64,000 bases of DNA, taken from assembly GCA_018292915.2 (NCBI GenBank), contig JACVVK020000437.1, forward strand, positions 438,501 to 502,500, in the 5' to 3' direction. The notes below the pieces were generated by a model. The model was not told the origin of the DNA and made no database searches. It saw only the letters and a list, made by a program, of their open reading frames with translations. This document shows, piece after piece, positions 12,101-20,385 of this stretch (its first letter is position 1; each line of letters begins with the position of its first letter). Source of the stretch: Batillaria attramentaria. Lineage: Eukaryota; Mollusca; Gastropoda; Batillariidae. The translations under genes and the position numbers were made by a program.

Positions 12101-12430
12101 CGGAATGAAGAGCTGTGGCTTGGGAGCGAGCGGGGCAGGAACCAGTGGCCAAGCAGATCCTGCGGAGGAAGTGGGGCTGGATTGGACACACCCTCAGGAA
12201 GCCAGCATCCAGCACCACACGCCAAGCCCTGACATGGAACCCGCAGGGGAAAAGGAAGAGAGGCCGGCCTCGCAACAGCTGGAGGCGGGACACTGAGGCA
12301 GAGCTATGTAAGCAGGGTACCAACTGGACTGGAGTGGCAACTGAGACTAGCCCAGATCAGAGTGCGATGGCGAAGGGTTGTCGATGGCCTATGCTCCACG
12401 TGGAGCCAAGGGCCTAAGTAAGTAAGTAAC
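9161..12430 (+). mobile_element. Non-LTR retrotransposon, nearly full length but frameshifted
   Basis: The element starts near 9161 with a GGTCCACCCCTTGTCGTGGG leader and a block containing ATGCCAGCAGGAGCACATGC. It encodes an AP-type endonuclease and a reverse transcriptase, and ends in a short AAGT repeat (about 12415-12430) that acts as its tail. I place it broadly among RTE-like or related clades with an AP endonuclease; the exact clade is not certain. Several frameshifts show that it is dead. Confidence 0.85.
9434..12417 (+). pseudogene. Endonuclease-reverse transcriptase polyprotein, broken frame
   Basis: The first frame (9434-11323) contains the whole AP endonuclease with its key motifs: TWNIRT, LSETRW, YAPTND, MGDFNAKIG and SDHHLL. 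It then enters the reverse transcriptase (GPDEIPAEAIK, KKGDLRDCSNYRGIMLL). A deletion and frameshift near 11240-11260 remove the conserved motif after the first RT blocks. The second frame (to about 11790) has FIDYEKAFDS, RQGCLLSPFLF and the catalytic FADDL. Further frameshifts fall near 11780-11810, 12110-12130 and 12330. The C-terminal part, including ILRRKWGWIGHTLRK and KRKRGRPRNSW, is typical of the family. The element acts in target-primed reverse transcription; this copy cannot. Confidence 0.88.
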
Positions 12431-12607
12431 AAGGAGGAACGGCCCCGTCCTACAAAGTTGTTTCTCCAAACTTCATTTTATTTTGTCTGTTTTGTTGTTA
12501 TTGTTGCCGGTTCTCCTCTCTCCAAGTTCTACCAATGACACTAGATCCTCTACGACCTCGACCGATTAGCCACGTGACTGGGGGTGGGGCCGGGGGGGTG
12601 GGGAAGA

Positions 12608-12610
<3 letters not shown>

Positions 12611-12646
<36 letters not shown>

Positions 12647-12802
12647 GGAGTTTAACGTCCTTTTCCCCCATATAAGGGTGATATCAAAGACGGGGCAACG
12701 AGAAAAAGGCCAGCACAAATATTTGGCCCCAGCGGCCGGGATTCGAACTCTCGGCCCAAGCATTGAAAGTCCAACGCTCTACCATTCGGCCACCCTGGCT
12801 CC

Positions 12803-12854
<52 letters not shown>
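12611..12854 (-). mobile_element. SINE inside an (AG)n microsatellite
   Basis: The SINE body (12639-12804, minus orientation) has a tRNA-like head at its right end, with B-box GGTTCGAATCCC-like sequence read on minus, and the GGACGTTAAAC tail at its left. (AG)n runs on both sides (12611-12638 and 12805-12854), so it inserted into the microsatellite and the target duplication is hidden. Confidence 0.85.
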
Positions 12855-12859
<5 letters not shown>

Positions 12860-12874
12860 GTCAATTCCGTGAAG

Positions 12875-13210
12875 TAAACTTTTGACGTCAGCCTCTAGCA
12901 CTGAGATCGTCTGAGCATGCTTGTTCATGTCTTGTGATTTCCCTGTTGGCTATTTGTGACTTCTCCGACTGAATTATTTTTCACATGAAATCTGGAAGAT
13001 CTAGAGGGCTGATGAAATGTCGGAAGCAGTGACGATACTTGCACATTTTGTCTGTGAACCAAACATTTGACGTCAGCCTCACGCTGCTCGTCTGACAGAT
13101 GATACTTCTACATATCTTGTGATTTCCTTGTTGCTTTTGTGGCTTCCGTGACTGAATTAATTTTGACATAAAATCTGGAAGATCTAGAGAGCTGATGAAA
13201 CGTGGACTTA
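12875..13210. repeat. Tandem pair, about 187-bp period
   Basis: Two copies begin with TTTGACGTCAGCCTC (about 12881 and 13067) and end with ATCTGGAAGATCTAGAG followed by CTGATGAAA. A third, weaker copy may lie near 13470-13500. They appear to belong to the host repeat into which the P element inserted. Confidence 0.75.
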
Positions 13211-13745
13211 AGTGCCTTGGATTGTACTTACGAAATTGCAAAATTGGAACTTTTTTGACCGGCGCTTCTCGCAGAAACGTGAAAAATGTGTTTATCTAAA
13301 AGCTCTGCTATTCTTAATACTAAAGCTATAATAGTGCAGTAGTTCATGTCATATGTGCAGTTGGCACAAGTGACAAAAATACCGGAATGATGAGTAATTT
13401 GAAGGAGTCTTTTCATAGATATTAATTTGTCCTTGTATGCAAACCACCCCTACCTCGGAAATATTTTTCTTACACAAAACCTGTCAGAGCTACAGAGCTG
13501 TGCTACGAAAACAGGCAGTATAATTGGATGATCTTCGCAATTTCAGAAAATGAAGCCATTAGAACATTTTTTTCGAAAAAATTCGTAACATGACCGATTT
13601 TTTAAAATCGGCGATAACTCTTTTGAAAATGTAGTAGGCTAAAAATCGTGAAAGGTAGGTCTGGAGAAGGTGAATTCCCATTTTATCTCAAAGTAAAAAG
13701 GCCTCCAACGAGGTGGTTTAGGAGATAGCCATCATTACATCCGTC

Positions 13746-13747
<2 letters not shown>

Positions 13748-13776
<29 letters not shown>

Positions 13777-13785
13777 ACACACGTC
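13748..13785. repeat. (CA)n microsatellite
   Basis: A short CA run left of the P element, in the position expected for the host repeat seen at 3770. Confidence 0.9.
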
Positions 13786-13876
13786 TCACAACTCCCGCCA
13801 AAAAGAACGCAGCAGCATAGTGTGCACGTAAGGTGTCTATGACGCAGATTTCGTTACGTCACTGTGTGCGTGAAAG

Positions 13877-13910
13877 CAAAGACATTACATTACCAAGATG
13901 CGCCACTCAC
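13877..13910 (+). repeat. P element terminal inverted repeat, left
   Basis: 34 bp, matching the complement of 18706-18739 without a mismatch. It starts with CA, as P-element ends do. Confidence 0.92.
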
Positions 13911-13935
13911 TATATAACGAGTGACGACCGCCAAG

Positions 13936-13950
13936 GGAGTTGCGTCCCTT
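13936..13950 (+). promoter_or_regulatory. Subterminal inverted motif, left (possible transposase site)
   Basis: GGAGTTGCGTCCCTT lies 59 bp in from the left end. Its complement, with one difference, lies 57 bp in from the right end (18668-18682). In Drosophila P elements the transposase binds internal sites near each end, so this pair is a candidate. The role is inferred. Confidence 0.55.
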
Positions 13951-14456
13951 TGGTGAGTCAGGGATTCCGCGGGTAATAATTTGTCTTTGCAATAGGGCCG
14001 TACGTGTGTTGTCGCTCGCTGTGACGCAATTACAGCCGATATAATCGGTGCAAATTTGTTCACTAGGGTTCTGGGGGTGGGGTGGGGGTGCATTTTCAGG
14101 TTTTAGTTCATGTGTTTTCTCTATCATTGTCTTTTGTCTCTTGGATGTTACTGATCTGTGACTGATCTACATCGTTTTGTGCTGTGGCGTGAAATGTTGG
14201 TTTTGTATCAAGGTTGTTTCCGTCTTACCCTGTTTGACAGGTCATAAAAATTATTTCACCAAGTGTGTCCCACGTCTGACGAATAATGCAGGTATATGTA
14301 TTCCGGCTTTGTGTTTGTTTTGATATCCCCTGTCTACATGAGTATACTTGAACATCATCAGTGTGCCCAAATTCACACACAGGGACTCACAAACATTACG
14401 TGCAGTACGTACACTGACATGGGGAGAGTGACAGAAAGACAAAGAAGGTGAGGGAT

Positions 14457-14895
14457 ACGTAAAACAGTAAAACTGAAACAAGAGTGGATACAATCTACTT
14501 TAATAATGTCATGAAATCTCCGACAGAATCATTTCAAAACAGCAGAAAACCTCATCTGCTTTTATGGCAACATTATTTTCAATCTTCCCTCAAGTACCCA
14601 GTACATAAAACAGTAAAACTGAAAAAAAAATGGATACAGACTAATACTGTAATGAAGTCATGAAATCTCTGACTGAACCATTTCAAAACAGCAGAAAATC
14701 TCATCTGCTTTTATGGCAACATTATTTTCAACCTTCCCTCAAGTACCCAGTACATAAAACGGTAAAACTGAAAAAAAAGGGATACAGACTAATACTGTAA
14801 TGAAGTCATGAAATCTCTGACTGAACCATTTCAAAACAGCAGAAAACCTCTGCTTTTATGGCAACATTATTTTCAACCTTGACTCAAGTACCCAT
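14457..14895. repeat. Three-copy 150-bp tandem repeat inside the P element
   Basis: Units begin near 14457, 14603 and 14752 with ATAAAACAGTAAAACTGAAA-like sequence. They share GTCATGAAATCTC, ATTTCAAAACAGCAGAAAA and CTTTTATGGCAACATTATTT. Copies two and three are the most alike. The array lies between the left end and the 3' end of the transposase gene. Confidence 0.85.
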
Positions 14896-14999
14896 CAAAG
14901 GCGCTGTCTTTCATGTACGAGTTTTCTTTGTTTCTTTCCAATCAATCAGAATTGTAAAAAGTAAATTCCACCTGATGGTGTTTTCTTTCATGGATGAAT

Positions 15000-15005
15000 T
15001 TTATT
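15000..15005 (-). terminator. AATAAA polyadenylation signal for the P transposase gene
   Basis: AATAAA on the minus strand, about 73 bp past the stop codon at 15078-15080. Confidence 0.55.
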
Positions 15006-15077
15006 TACAACGAAACTCGAGAAGGAAGGGCTGACAAGTCTCACTCCTGAGCTCCTACTCTGTGAAGGTATGCCCTG

Positions 15078-17417
15078 TCATTCACAACAAAATTTCATCA
15101 CTTTCTTGTTTCGCTTTAAACCCTTCTGTGTGAATGACTCGTTGATGTCCTTCAGGGTGGAGTGCAAACGAATGTTAATAAATTTATCAATAATGAATTG
15201 TTTGATGGCGCATTTCCCTTCAGGGCACACCATCTCGAAAGTTGGGTGCAAAGTTTTGACAAGGCATGCTTTCACACTGTCGCCTCGCAGAGTACTGTCA
15301 ATTGTTGCAACAAAGGACTCTTCAAGTCTCTGAACAGCCTGCAGGAGCTCAGGACTTGGAACTGTCAGCCCCCTTCCTTCTATGTCCAGTCTGCCGTACT
15401 GTTTGTTGACAAGGAAAATTTCATTTTCCGTGGCTGAAACGGCACCGGCTAACATGGGTACACATGCTGAACATACTTTCAACTGCAGCTTTTTTGCAAC
15501 ATAACCTGCTATGTAGACCAAGACGTTGCATTCTGCTTTTACAAGCAGTGGGTCTTTTGCAAGCGGGGGCGGCGTTGACAGCATAAGGAGCTCATTCAGA
15601 TATGCCTCGTCTTCGGGTGAGCGATCAGCAGGACTGTCACCTGGCAAAGCTTCTGCCACAGATCTAATGGCGGACATGTTCAGCAGGAAGTGTGCTGAAT
15701 CCTCCTGACAGTTACTTTTGTCACTGTGGTCAAAGATCTGATCGACCATGACCTGTCTCAAGATCGCACGGAATGCAGCAGGTGTCGGATTGTACACACC
15801 CCCTGCATGTCCGCGAATTCTTGAGAAAAGGTTCTCCACACAATCTTGATTTAACCTGCTTGTGAGGAGGAACTTGAAACCATGGTTGTTGTGGAGATCT
15901 TCCCAAAGGGCAAGGAGACCTCTTATGGCCATTTTCCATCCACACAGACAGGGAAGGGCACGCGATGATTTTGTTTTCACTGTCTCAAGCCATGCCAGCG
16001 TATCCTGGAGGAACTCTATGTGTCCAGAATTCAGTGACATGGCATGGCCCATTACCTGCTTAGACTTGAGATTACTGCTGTTGAATGCATTAAAAAGCTG
16101 GTCGAACCTCTCAATAAATGCTGCAGTTGCCAAAGCATCATGTGGCAAAACCTGAAGCTGCACAAGTGACGACATACCAGCTGCCACAGAATGGGACAAA
16201 ACCTGCGCAGCATATCTCACTCTCAGAGTGGAAAATGCTGGCAGTGAAATGTGTCTTTCTCGCAGTCTGGGTGCCATCCGCACTGGGTTCATTTTGTCAA
16301 ATTTGTAAAACTCGACAACATGTTCCCAGCTGACCTCTTCATCTTCAACAGTGAACCCTGTGTTCTTCAGGTTATTGCGAACATTCTTCAGCAAGTGTGG
16401 GGGATCAAACATGACAAAGACTTTCTTTCCATTGAATACAAAAAAAGGCTCTTCTTCTGTTACTCCAAGTCCAACCGAAAAAGCATTTCGGTTGTTGGAA
16501 CCCTGGTCAGCAACAACTGCTTTTACGTTGAGTCCAGCTTCTTCCACTCTGCTGATACAGTCAAGAATCAGAGAGTGGAGCAGCTGCCCACTGACTGTTC
16601 CACTAGTTAAAAAATAGCCAAGTGGCTGTTTCCAGTTGGCACGTAGCCCCCGCAACATAAACACCAGAGCATGATTGGCAATATGTTCGCCTCTTCCGTG
16701 TGTTCCACAGTCTTCCAGACCTTCAACCCTGTCGCGTTTGGGGTCATACGAAACGCCCTCTTTAATGGACACCTCGTCAAATATCAGAACGCAAAGTTCA
16801 TTGCCAGGTGGCAGTGACTTCACTTTGATGGACAGGGCTGAAAGTATCTTACTGTTGAAACCCGGGTACAATTCAATGTTCTGCAAAGAACGCCGCAGTG
16901 TACTCACAGAAGGCAAGAGAAAAATTTTCTTTAGTCTCCGATAGGCCTTTGGACTACTGTGGAACAACGAAAGGGCAACAGTCTTGTCTTTTTCAGTCCA
17001 CCTGACCCCCTTCTTCTTCTTATCAACAGCACGCAATTGTGATGCTATAAACTGAACAGTCTTTCTTGGTAGAAAGTTAGCCAGTTCTTTGAGCACTGCT
17101 GCTTTCCTGTCCTGCCTCTTGAGTTTTTTTGACTGCAGAGAGTTTTTCATTTTCTTCTTTAAACGATACACCCTGTTCCGTGAGGCCCTTAACTTGCTCT
17201 TCAGATCAGCCTCTTTTGCTGAAGTAAATGGTTCAGGCTTTGGTGCTGAGACAACTTCAACAGTTGGAAGATGATTTTCATCTGCAGTTGGATGAGATTC
17301 TGAAAACACACGGTAGAAAATGCCCTGTGAAAAAAATGTCCTATGAGATTTCTTTTCTTGAGTATCTCTTTCGTGTGCGTGCACGTGCAGACACGTGCCT
17401 GTATGCATGAGTGCGCG

Positions 17418-17477
<60 letters not shown>

Positions 17478-18637
17478 AGCGCGCGCGCGCGCGCGTTCTT
17501 GTCAAACACAATAATATGCCTGCACAGGGCTACAAGCGTACATATCCTGATGTTTGAAAAGTACCGAGATAATTATACGCACGTCACCTTGTGACTGTGA
17601 ACAAACGGTATGTCACTGAATGAGTTTAATCTTACCTGGTTGAGATAGATGTTGCTTCTTTGGATTTGGTTGTTCAAAAGAGGCCCGTCTCTTTGGCAAA
17701 GGTCTGTTCGATGTCAGTCGTGGTGGTGGGTTAGGCACTTGGAAGATTGTTGGCACAGCGTTCCAAATCAGACGCTTTCTTTCGGATGGAACCGTAAACT
17801 GATGCTCTTCAAAGTGTTTGCCACACAAGAAATAGCCACTTTTGTTGAGCTGCTCTGCTGGCTTGCCCTGAAGATCCAGCCGTCTGCAGTTTTGTACCCA
17901 CCGACTGCACCTGGAGTACAATATATACGCCCGTTAATGTTGATATTATACACCTTGGCCCATTAATGCCTAGTGGCCCCGCCACGATGACCCATGCAAA
18001 CAGCGTGGGTGTCAGTCATAGAGCCACTAGGCACTAACTGTAACAGGATCATCAAAACACAGAGAGAGAGAGAGGGAGAGGGGGCGTCCTGGTTGACGAT
18101 CTATCAATCCATACTATATAATATCTGTCTGTCTGTTGGACTATGATAATCAACCATCACAGGATGCAGTGCCGAATAGCACCTGACGTGTTTCCTGGGG
18201 ATTCACACCCTATTCCGCACGACGAAATCAAACAGGATCTAGTGACGGTTCGAAAAGTGATTCAATATACAGTATACAGTATAATTATCGTCGGATAGCA
18301 CTCACACACAAAAAAAAAAAGATGGAACAAACACATCACCTTTAAAGTCCAACCCTATTTAAGTATGTAAGTACATCATTAGGATAATTTAATGACGAAG
18401 GCGGCTGTTTCTTTTCCCCGCCGATCACTTTAGATCTAGAGGAAAGAAACCACGCTACTTCAGTCTTCAATTTCTAACCTAAAAAATGCTGAAATAATGG
18501 ACAGAAACTTACCTTTCTTCATCCCTTGGGAAACGAAAAAATGAAATTCCTTGACAATCGCTCTTGTATCGTGCGTTCGAACAATTAATCGCACTGCAGG
18601 CGTCACCACCCCTGTACAATTTCTTGCTTGCCGCCAT
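15078..18637 (-). CDS. THAP-domain P-element transposase (THAP9-like), three exons
   Basis: Exon 1 is 18637-18513, exon 2 17910-17636 and exon 3 17299-15078. The donors are GTAAGT and GTAAGA, the acceptors CTCCAG and TTTCAG, and the phases agree, giving 873 aa. An in-frame ATG at 18658 is an alternative start. Residues about 14-90 form a THAP zinc finger (CSAINC, FRFPRD, LCGKHF, AVPTIF). A basic, leucine-rich coiled-coil-like stretch follows at about 160-200. The RNase H-like catalytic core has aspartates in LIFDEVS (about 308) and VVADQGSNN (about 398), DPPHLLKN (about 432), and the glutamate in DCVENLFSRIRGH (about 622). The long gap between the last two fits the GTP-binding insertion of this family. 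Such enzymes cut and paste the element in the nucleus. Human THAP9 is a domesticated relative of similar length, but here the terminal repeats indicate a mobile element. Confidence 0.93.
17419..17495. repeat. (CA)n(CG)n microsatellite in transposase intron 2
   Basis: About 57 bp of CA followed by a CG run, lying within the 336-bp intron between exons 2 and 3. On the minus strand it reads as an artefactual CVCV peptide that extends the exon 3 frame. Confidence 0.95.
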
Positions 18638-18667
18638 TGTGACGAGTGGCGTTGTCATGATCAAGCG

Positions 18668-18682
18668 AAGGGACGTAACTCC
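18668..18682 (-). promoter_or_regulatory. Subterminal inverted motif, right (possible transposase site)
   Basis: The complement of 13936-13950 with one difference (GGAGTTACGTCCCTT on minus). It sits between the right terminal repeat and the transposase start codon, so protein bound here could also affect transcription. Confidence 0.55.
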
Positions 18683-18705
18683 GTCAGCGGTCCCGCAAAA
18701 ACGTC

Positions 18706-18739
18706 GTGAGTGGCGCATCTTGGTAATGTAATGTCTTTG
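18706..18739 (-). repeat. P element terminal inverted repeat, right
   Basis: 34 bp, the complement of 13877-13910. It lies only about 48-70 bp from the transposase start codons, so the promoter must lie in or next to it. Confidence 0.92.
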
Positions 18740-18746
18740 GTGAAAG

Positions 18747-18866
18747 TAAGTATTGTGTGGAGAAACGTCACAGTCTTGTTTTGTATCACTGAAACTTGCT
18801 GCTGCGCGTAGCAAAATCTGCCCCGTCTCATAAAGTTGTTTCTCTATAGAGAAACAACTTAAAAAG
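18747..18866. repeat. Right remainder of the repeat interrupted by the P element
   Basis: It contains a perfect 28-bp palindrome at 18833-18860 (AAGTTGTTTCTCTA mirrored), preceded by GCCCCGTCTCATA. The copy at 3985-4026 has the equivalent GCCCGTCCTATG and palindrome. Confidence 0.55.
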
Positions 18867-19025
18867 CAGAAATATGCAAAGATAAATGCATCTACTTGTC
18901 GCTGCCGGCCGGCCAGGGCAACTATCGCCGGTGATCCTCAGTCTACATGGCTGATTACCTCATGTCATGTCTCATGATTTCGTTTTCTTTACTTCGACTA
19001 GAATTTTTTTTGTTGTTGCTCGAAT

Positions 19026-20037
19026 TCAAACGAAGTCTATGGTTTCTTTCTTACTGAGAAGAGCACCTAGCACTACAGTTAAGCCGGGGCGTCCAATCCC
19101 AGGGCAAAAATAGGCAAAACCGAGATGACACAGTTTTGCGGCGAGCTTCTGTATCTGTATCTGTTGGTTACGTCGCTGAACATCCAGTAGTCTGGCATAG
19201 GTGCGACGGGCGGGGTGAGCGCAGCGTGGGGAGTTATCGGCTACTGGCCGCTGCCAGGGCCGACTTGAAGCACTCGACGGAGTCTGAGTGTACCACTGTG
19301 TCGTCAAGGCGATTCCAAGCTATAATAGTCCTTGGAAAGAAAGACTGCTTGTACTGTTCTGTGTTGCAGCGTGGGACTGCGAAGCAGCGGTCGTTGTTGC
19401 GAATGTAATTTTCCACAGGGTTGTTTGTGTGGGAGGTTGATTGGTAGGTTCGGGGTCGAATTCTGCGGCCTGGTTTTTGGGGGATTAGAAATTTATCAGG
19501 TGGGATTGCTGGCACCAGCCCCTCAACCACCTTAAAGAAGAAGGTGAGCCGGAGTTGTTCACGCCGTTCTTGCAGGGTGTGGAGTTTGTACTTCTTCAGG
19601 AGGCCCGTGACGAAGCCAGGAGTGGTCGATCTGTAGTCTCTGGAGATGAAGCGGACTGCGTTTCGCTGGATACGTTCCATCTTGTCGGCATCCTGCTTCA
19701 CTGAGGTAGGGGTCCCAAATGATTGCACCATACTCAAGGAGAGGGCGGACAAGGGCAAGGTAAGCATTTTTCTTGCACGGGGTGGGGCAGTGGCGGAGGT
19801 TTCTGCGGAGGAAGCCGAGGGTGGAGTTGGCTTTTTTGGTCATGTTGCAGATGTGGTTGGACCATTTCATGTCGTTGGAAAAGAGGATGCCGAGATATGG
19901 GTTTGAACGGACGTTCTGGAGAATGGTATCGTTGAGGGAGTACATGAAGTGGGAGGCAGGTTGGCGCGCTAAGCTCATGATGTAACACTTGCTTGCGTTA
20001 AAGCGCATCCCCCATTTCTCCGCCCAGGCTTCGAGAC
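19026..20037 (-). pseudogene. CR1/Jockey-type non-LTR retrotransposon, 3' part
   Basis: On the minus strand the reverse transcriptase C-terminal region reads WGMRFNASKC, YLGILFSNDMKW, RPLLEYGAIIWDP, then after a frameshift near 19700 DKMERIQRNAVRF, LKKYKLHTLQERR and IIAWNRLDD. These are standard C-terminal blocks of this group. The 3' tail has a short CAGATA repeat and ends near 19030. The coding sequence continues on the far side of the Gypsy insertion (25153-25215), where DHYTLQADLKSLEAW precedes it in frame. The copy is 5'-truncated within the reverse transcriptase. Confidence 0.88.
20033..20037. repeat. 5-bp target duplication, left copy
   Basis: GAGAC directly outside the left LTR, matched by GAGAC at 25153-25157. 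Confidence 0.9.
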
Positions 20038-20351
20038 TGTTGTATTTTTCTCCTGCTATGTCGCTCTCTCGGTGCACTCGCAGAGAAGACACGGGATACA
20101 ACAGGCTAGAACTCCAATACTTTATTAACAGAAGATGCGCAAGAACAAACTCATGAAAGAGGAAGAACCCAGAACGCTGTGCAGTGCTGCTTATATACTA
20201 ACAGGTCAGATCTAGAACATTCTGTAACATACTAGCAAGTACGGAATCTTTCCAAGGTTACGTAATCTGCTGACGTTACTGCACTCGCATGTTCTGGGAT
20301 GGTCTAGAAATTTCCATCGAAATGCAGTGACTTTTCGCGATCTCTACAACA
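20038..20351 (-). repeat. 3' LTR
   Basis: 314 bp. On minus it carries TATATAA (20191-20197) and, downstream, AATAAA (20121-20126), the expected promoter and polyadenylation signals. Confidence 0.95.
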
Positions 20352-20362
20352 CCTCCCTACCA
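20352..20362 (-). promoter_or_regulatory. Polypurine tract
   Basis: TGGTAGGGAGG on minus, directly before the 3' LTR. It is the expected primer for plus-strand DNA synthesis. Confidence 0.75.
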
Positions 20363-20385
20363 AAATTGTTGTTTCACAACAAACT

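Larger units (their letters stand above)
13877..18739 (-). mobile_element. Complete P-type DNA transposon
   Basis: A 4863-bp element with perfect 34-bp terminal inverted repeats (13877-13910 and 18706-18739) that begin CAAAGACATTACATTACC. GTGAAAG stands directly outside both ends (13870-13876 and 18740-18746), a 7-bp direct repeat where P elements normally leave 8 bp. The inside carries one spliced THAP-transposase gene on the minus strand with an open frame, paired subterminal motifs, a three-copy 150-bp repeat and a downstream AATAAA. Nothing visible prevents it from being functional. Confidence 0.9.

Noticed and set aside
17299..17474. Extension of the transposase exon 3 frame to an ATG at 17474
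   Set aside because: The extension translates intron 2 and its (CA)n tract. The acceptor at 17302-17300 gives the matching phase to exon 2.
15078..18637. Domesticated THAP9 host gene
   Set aside because: The gene sits within perfect terminal inverted repeats and a flanking duplication, so a mobile element is the simpler reading. Domestication is not excluded if the locus proves to be fixed.
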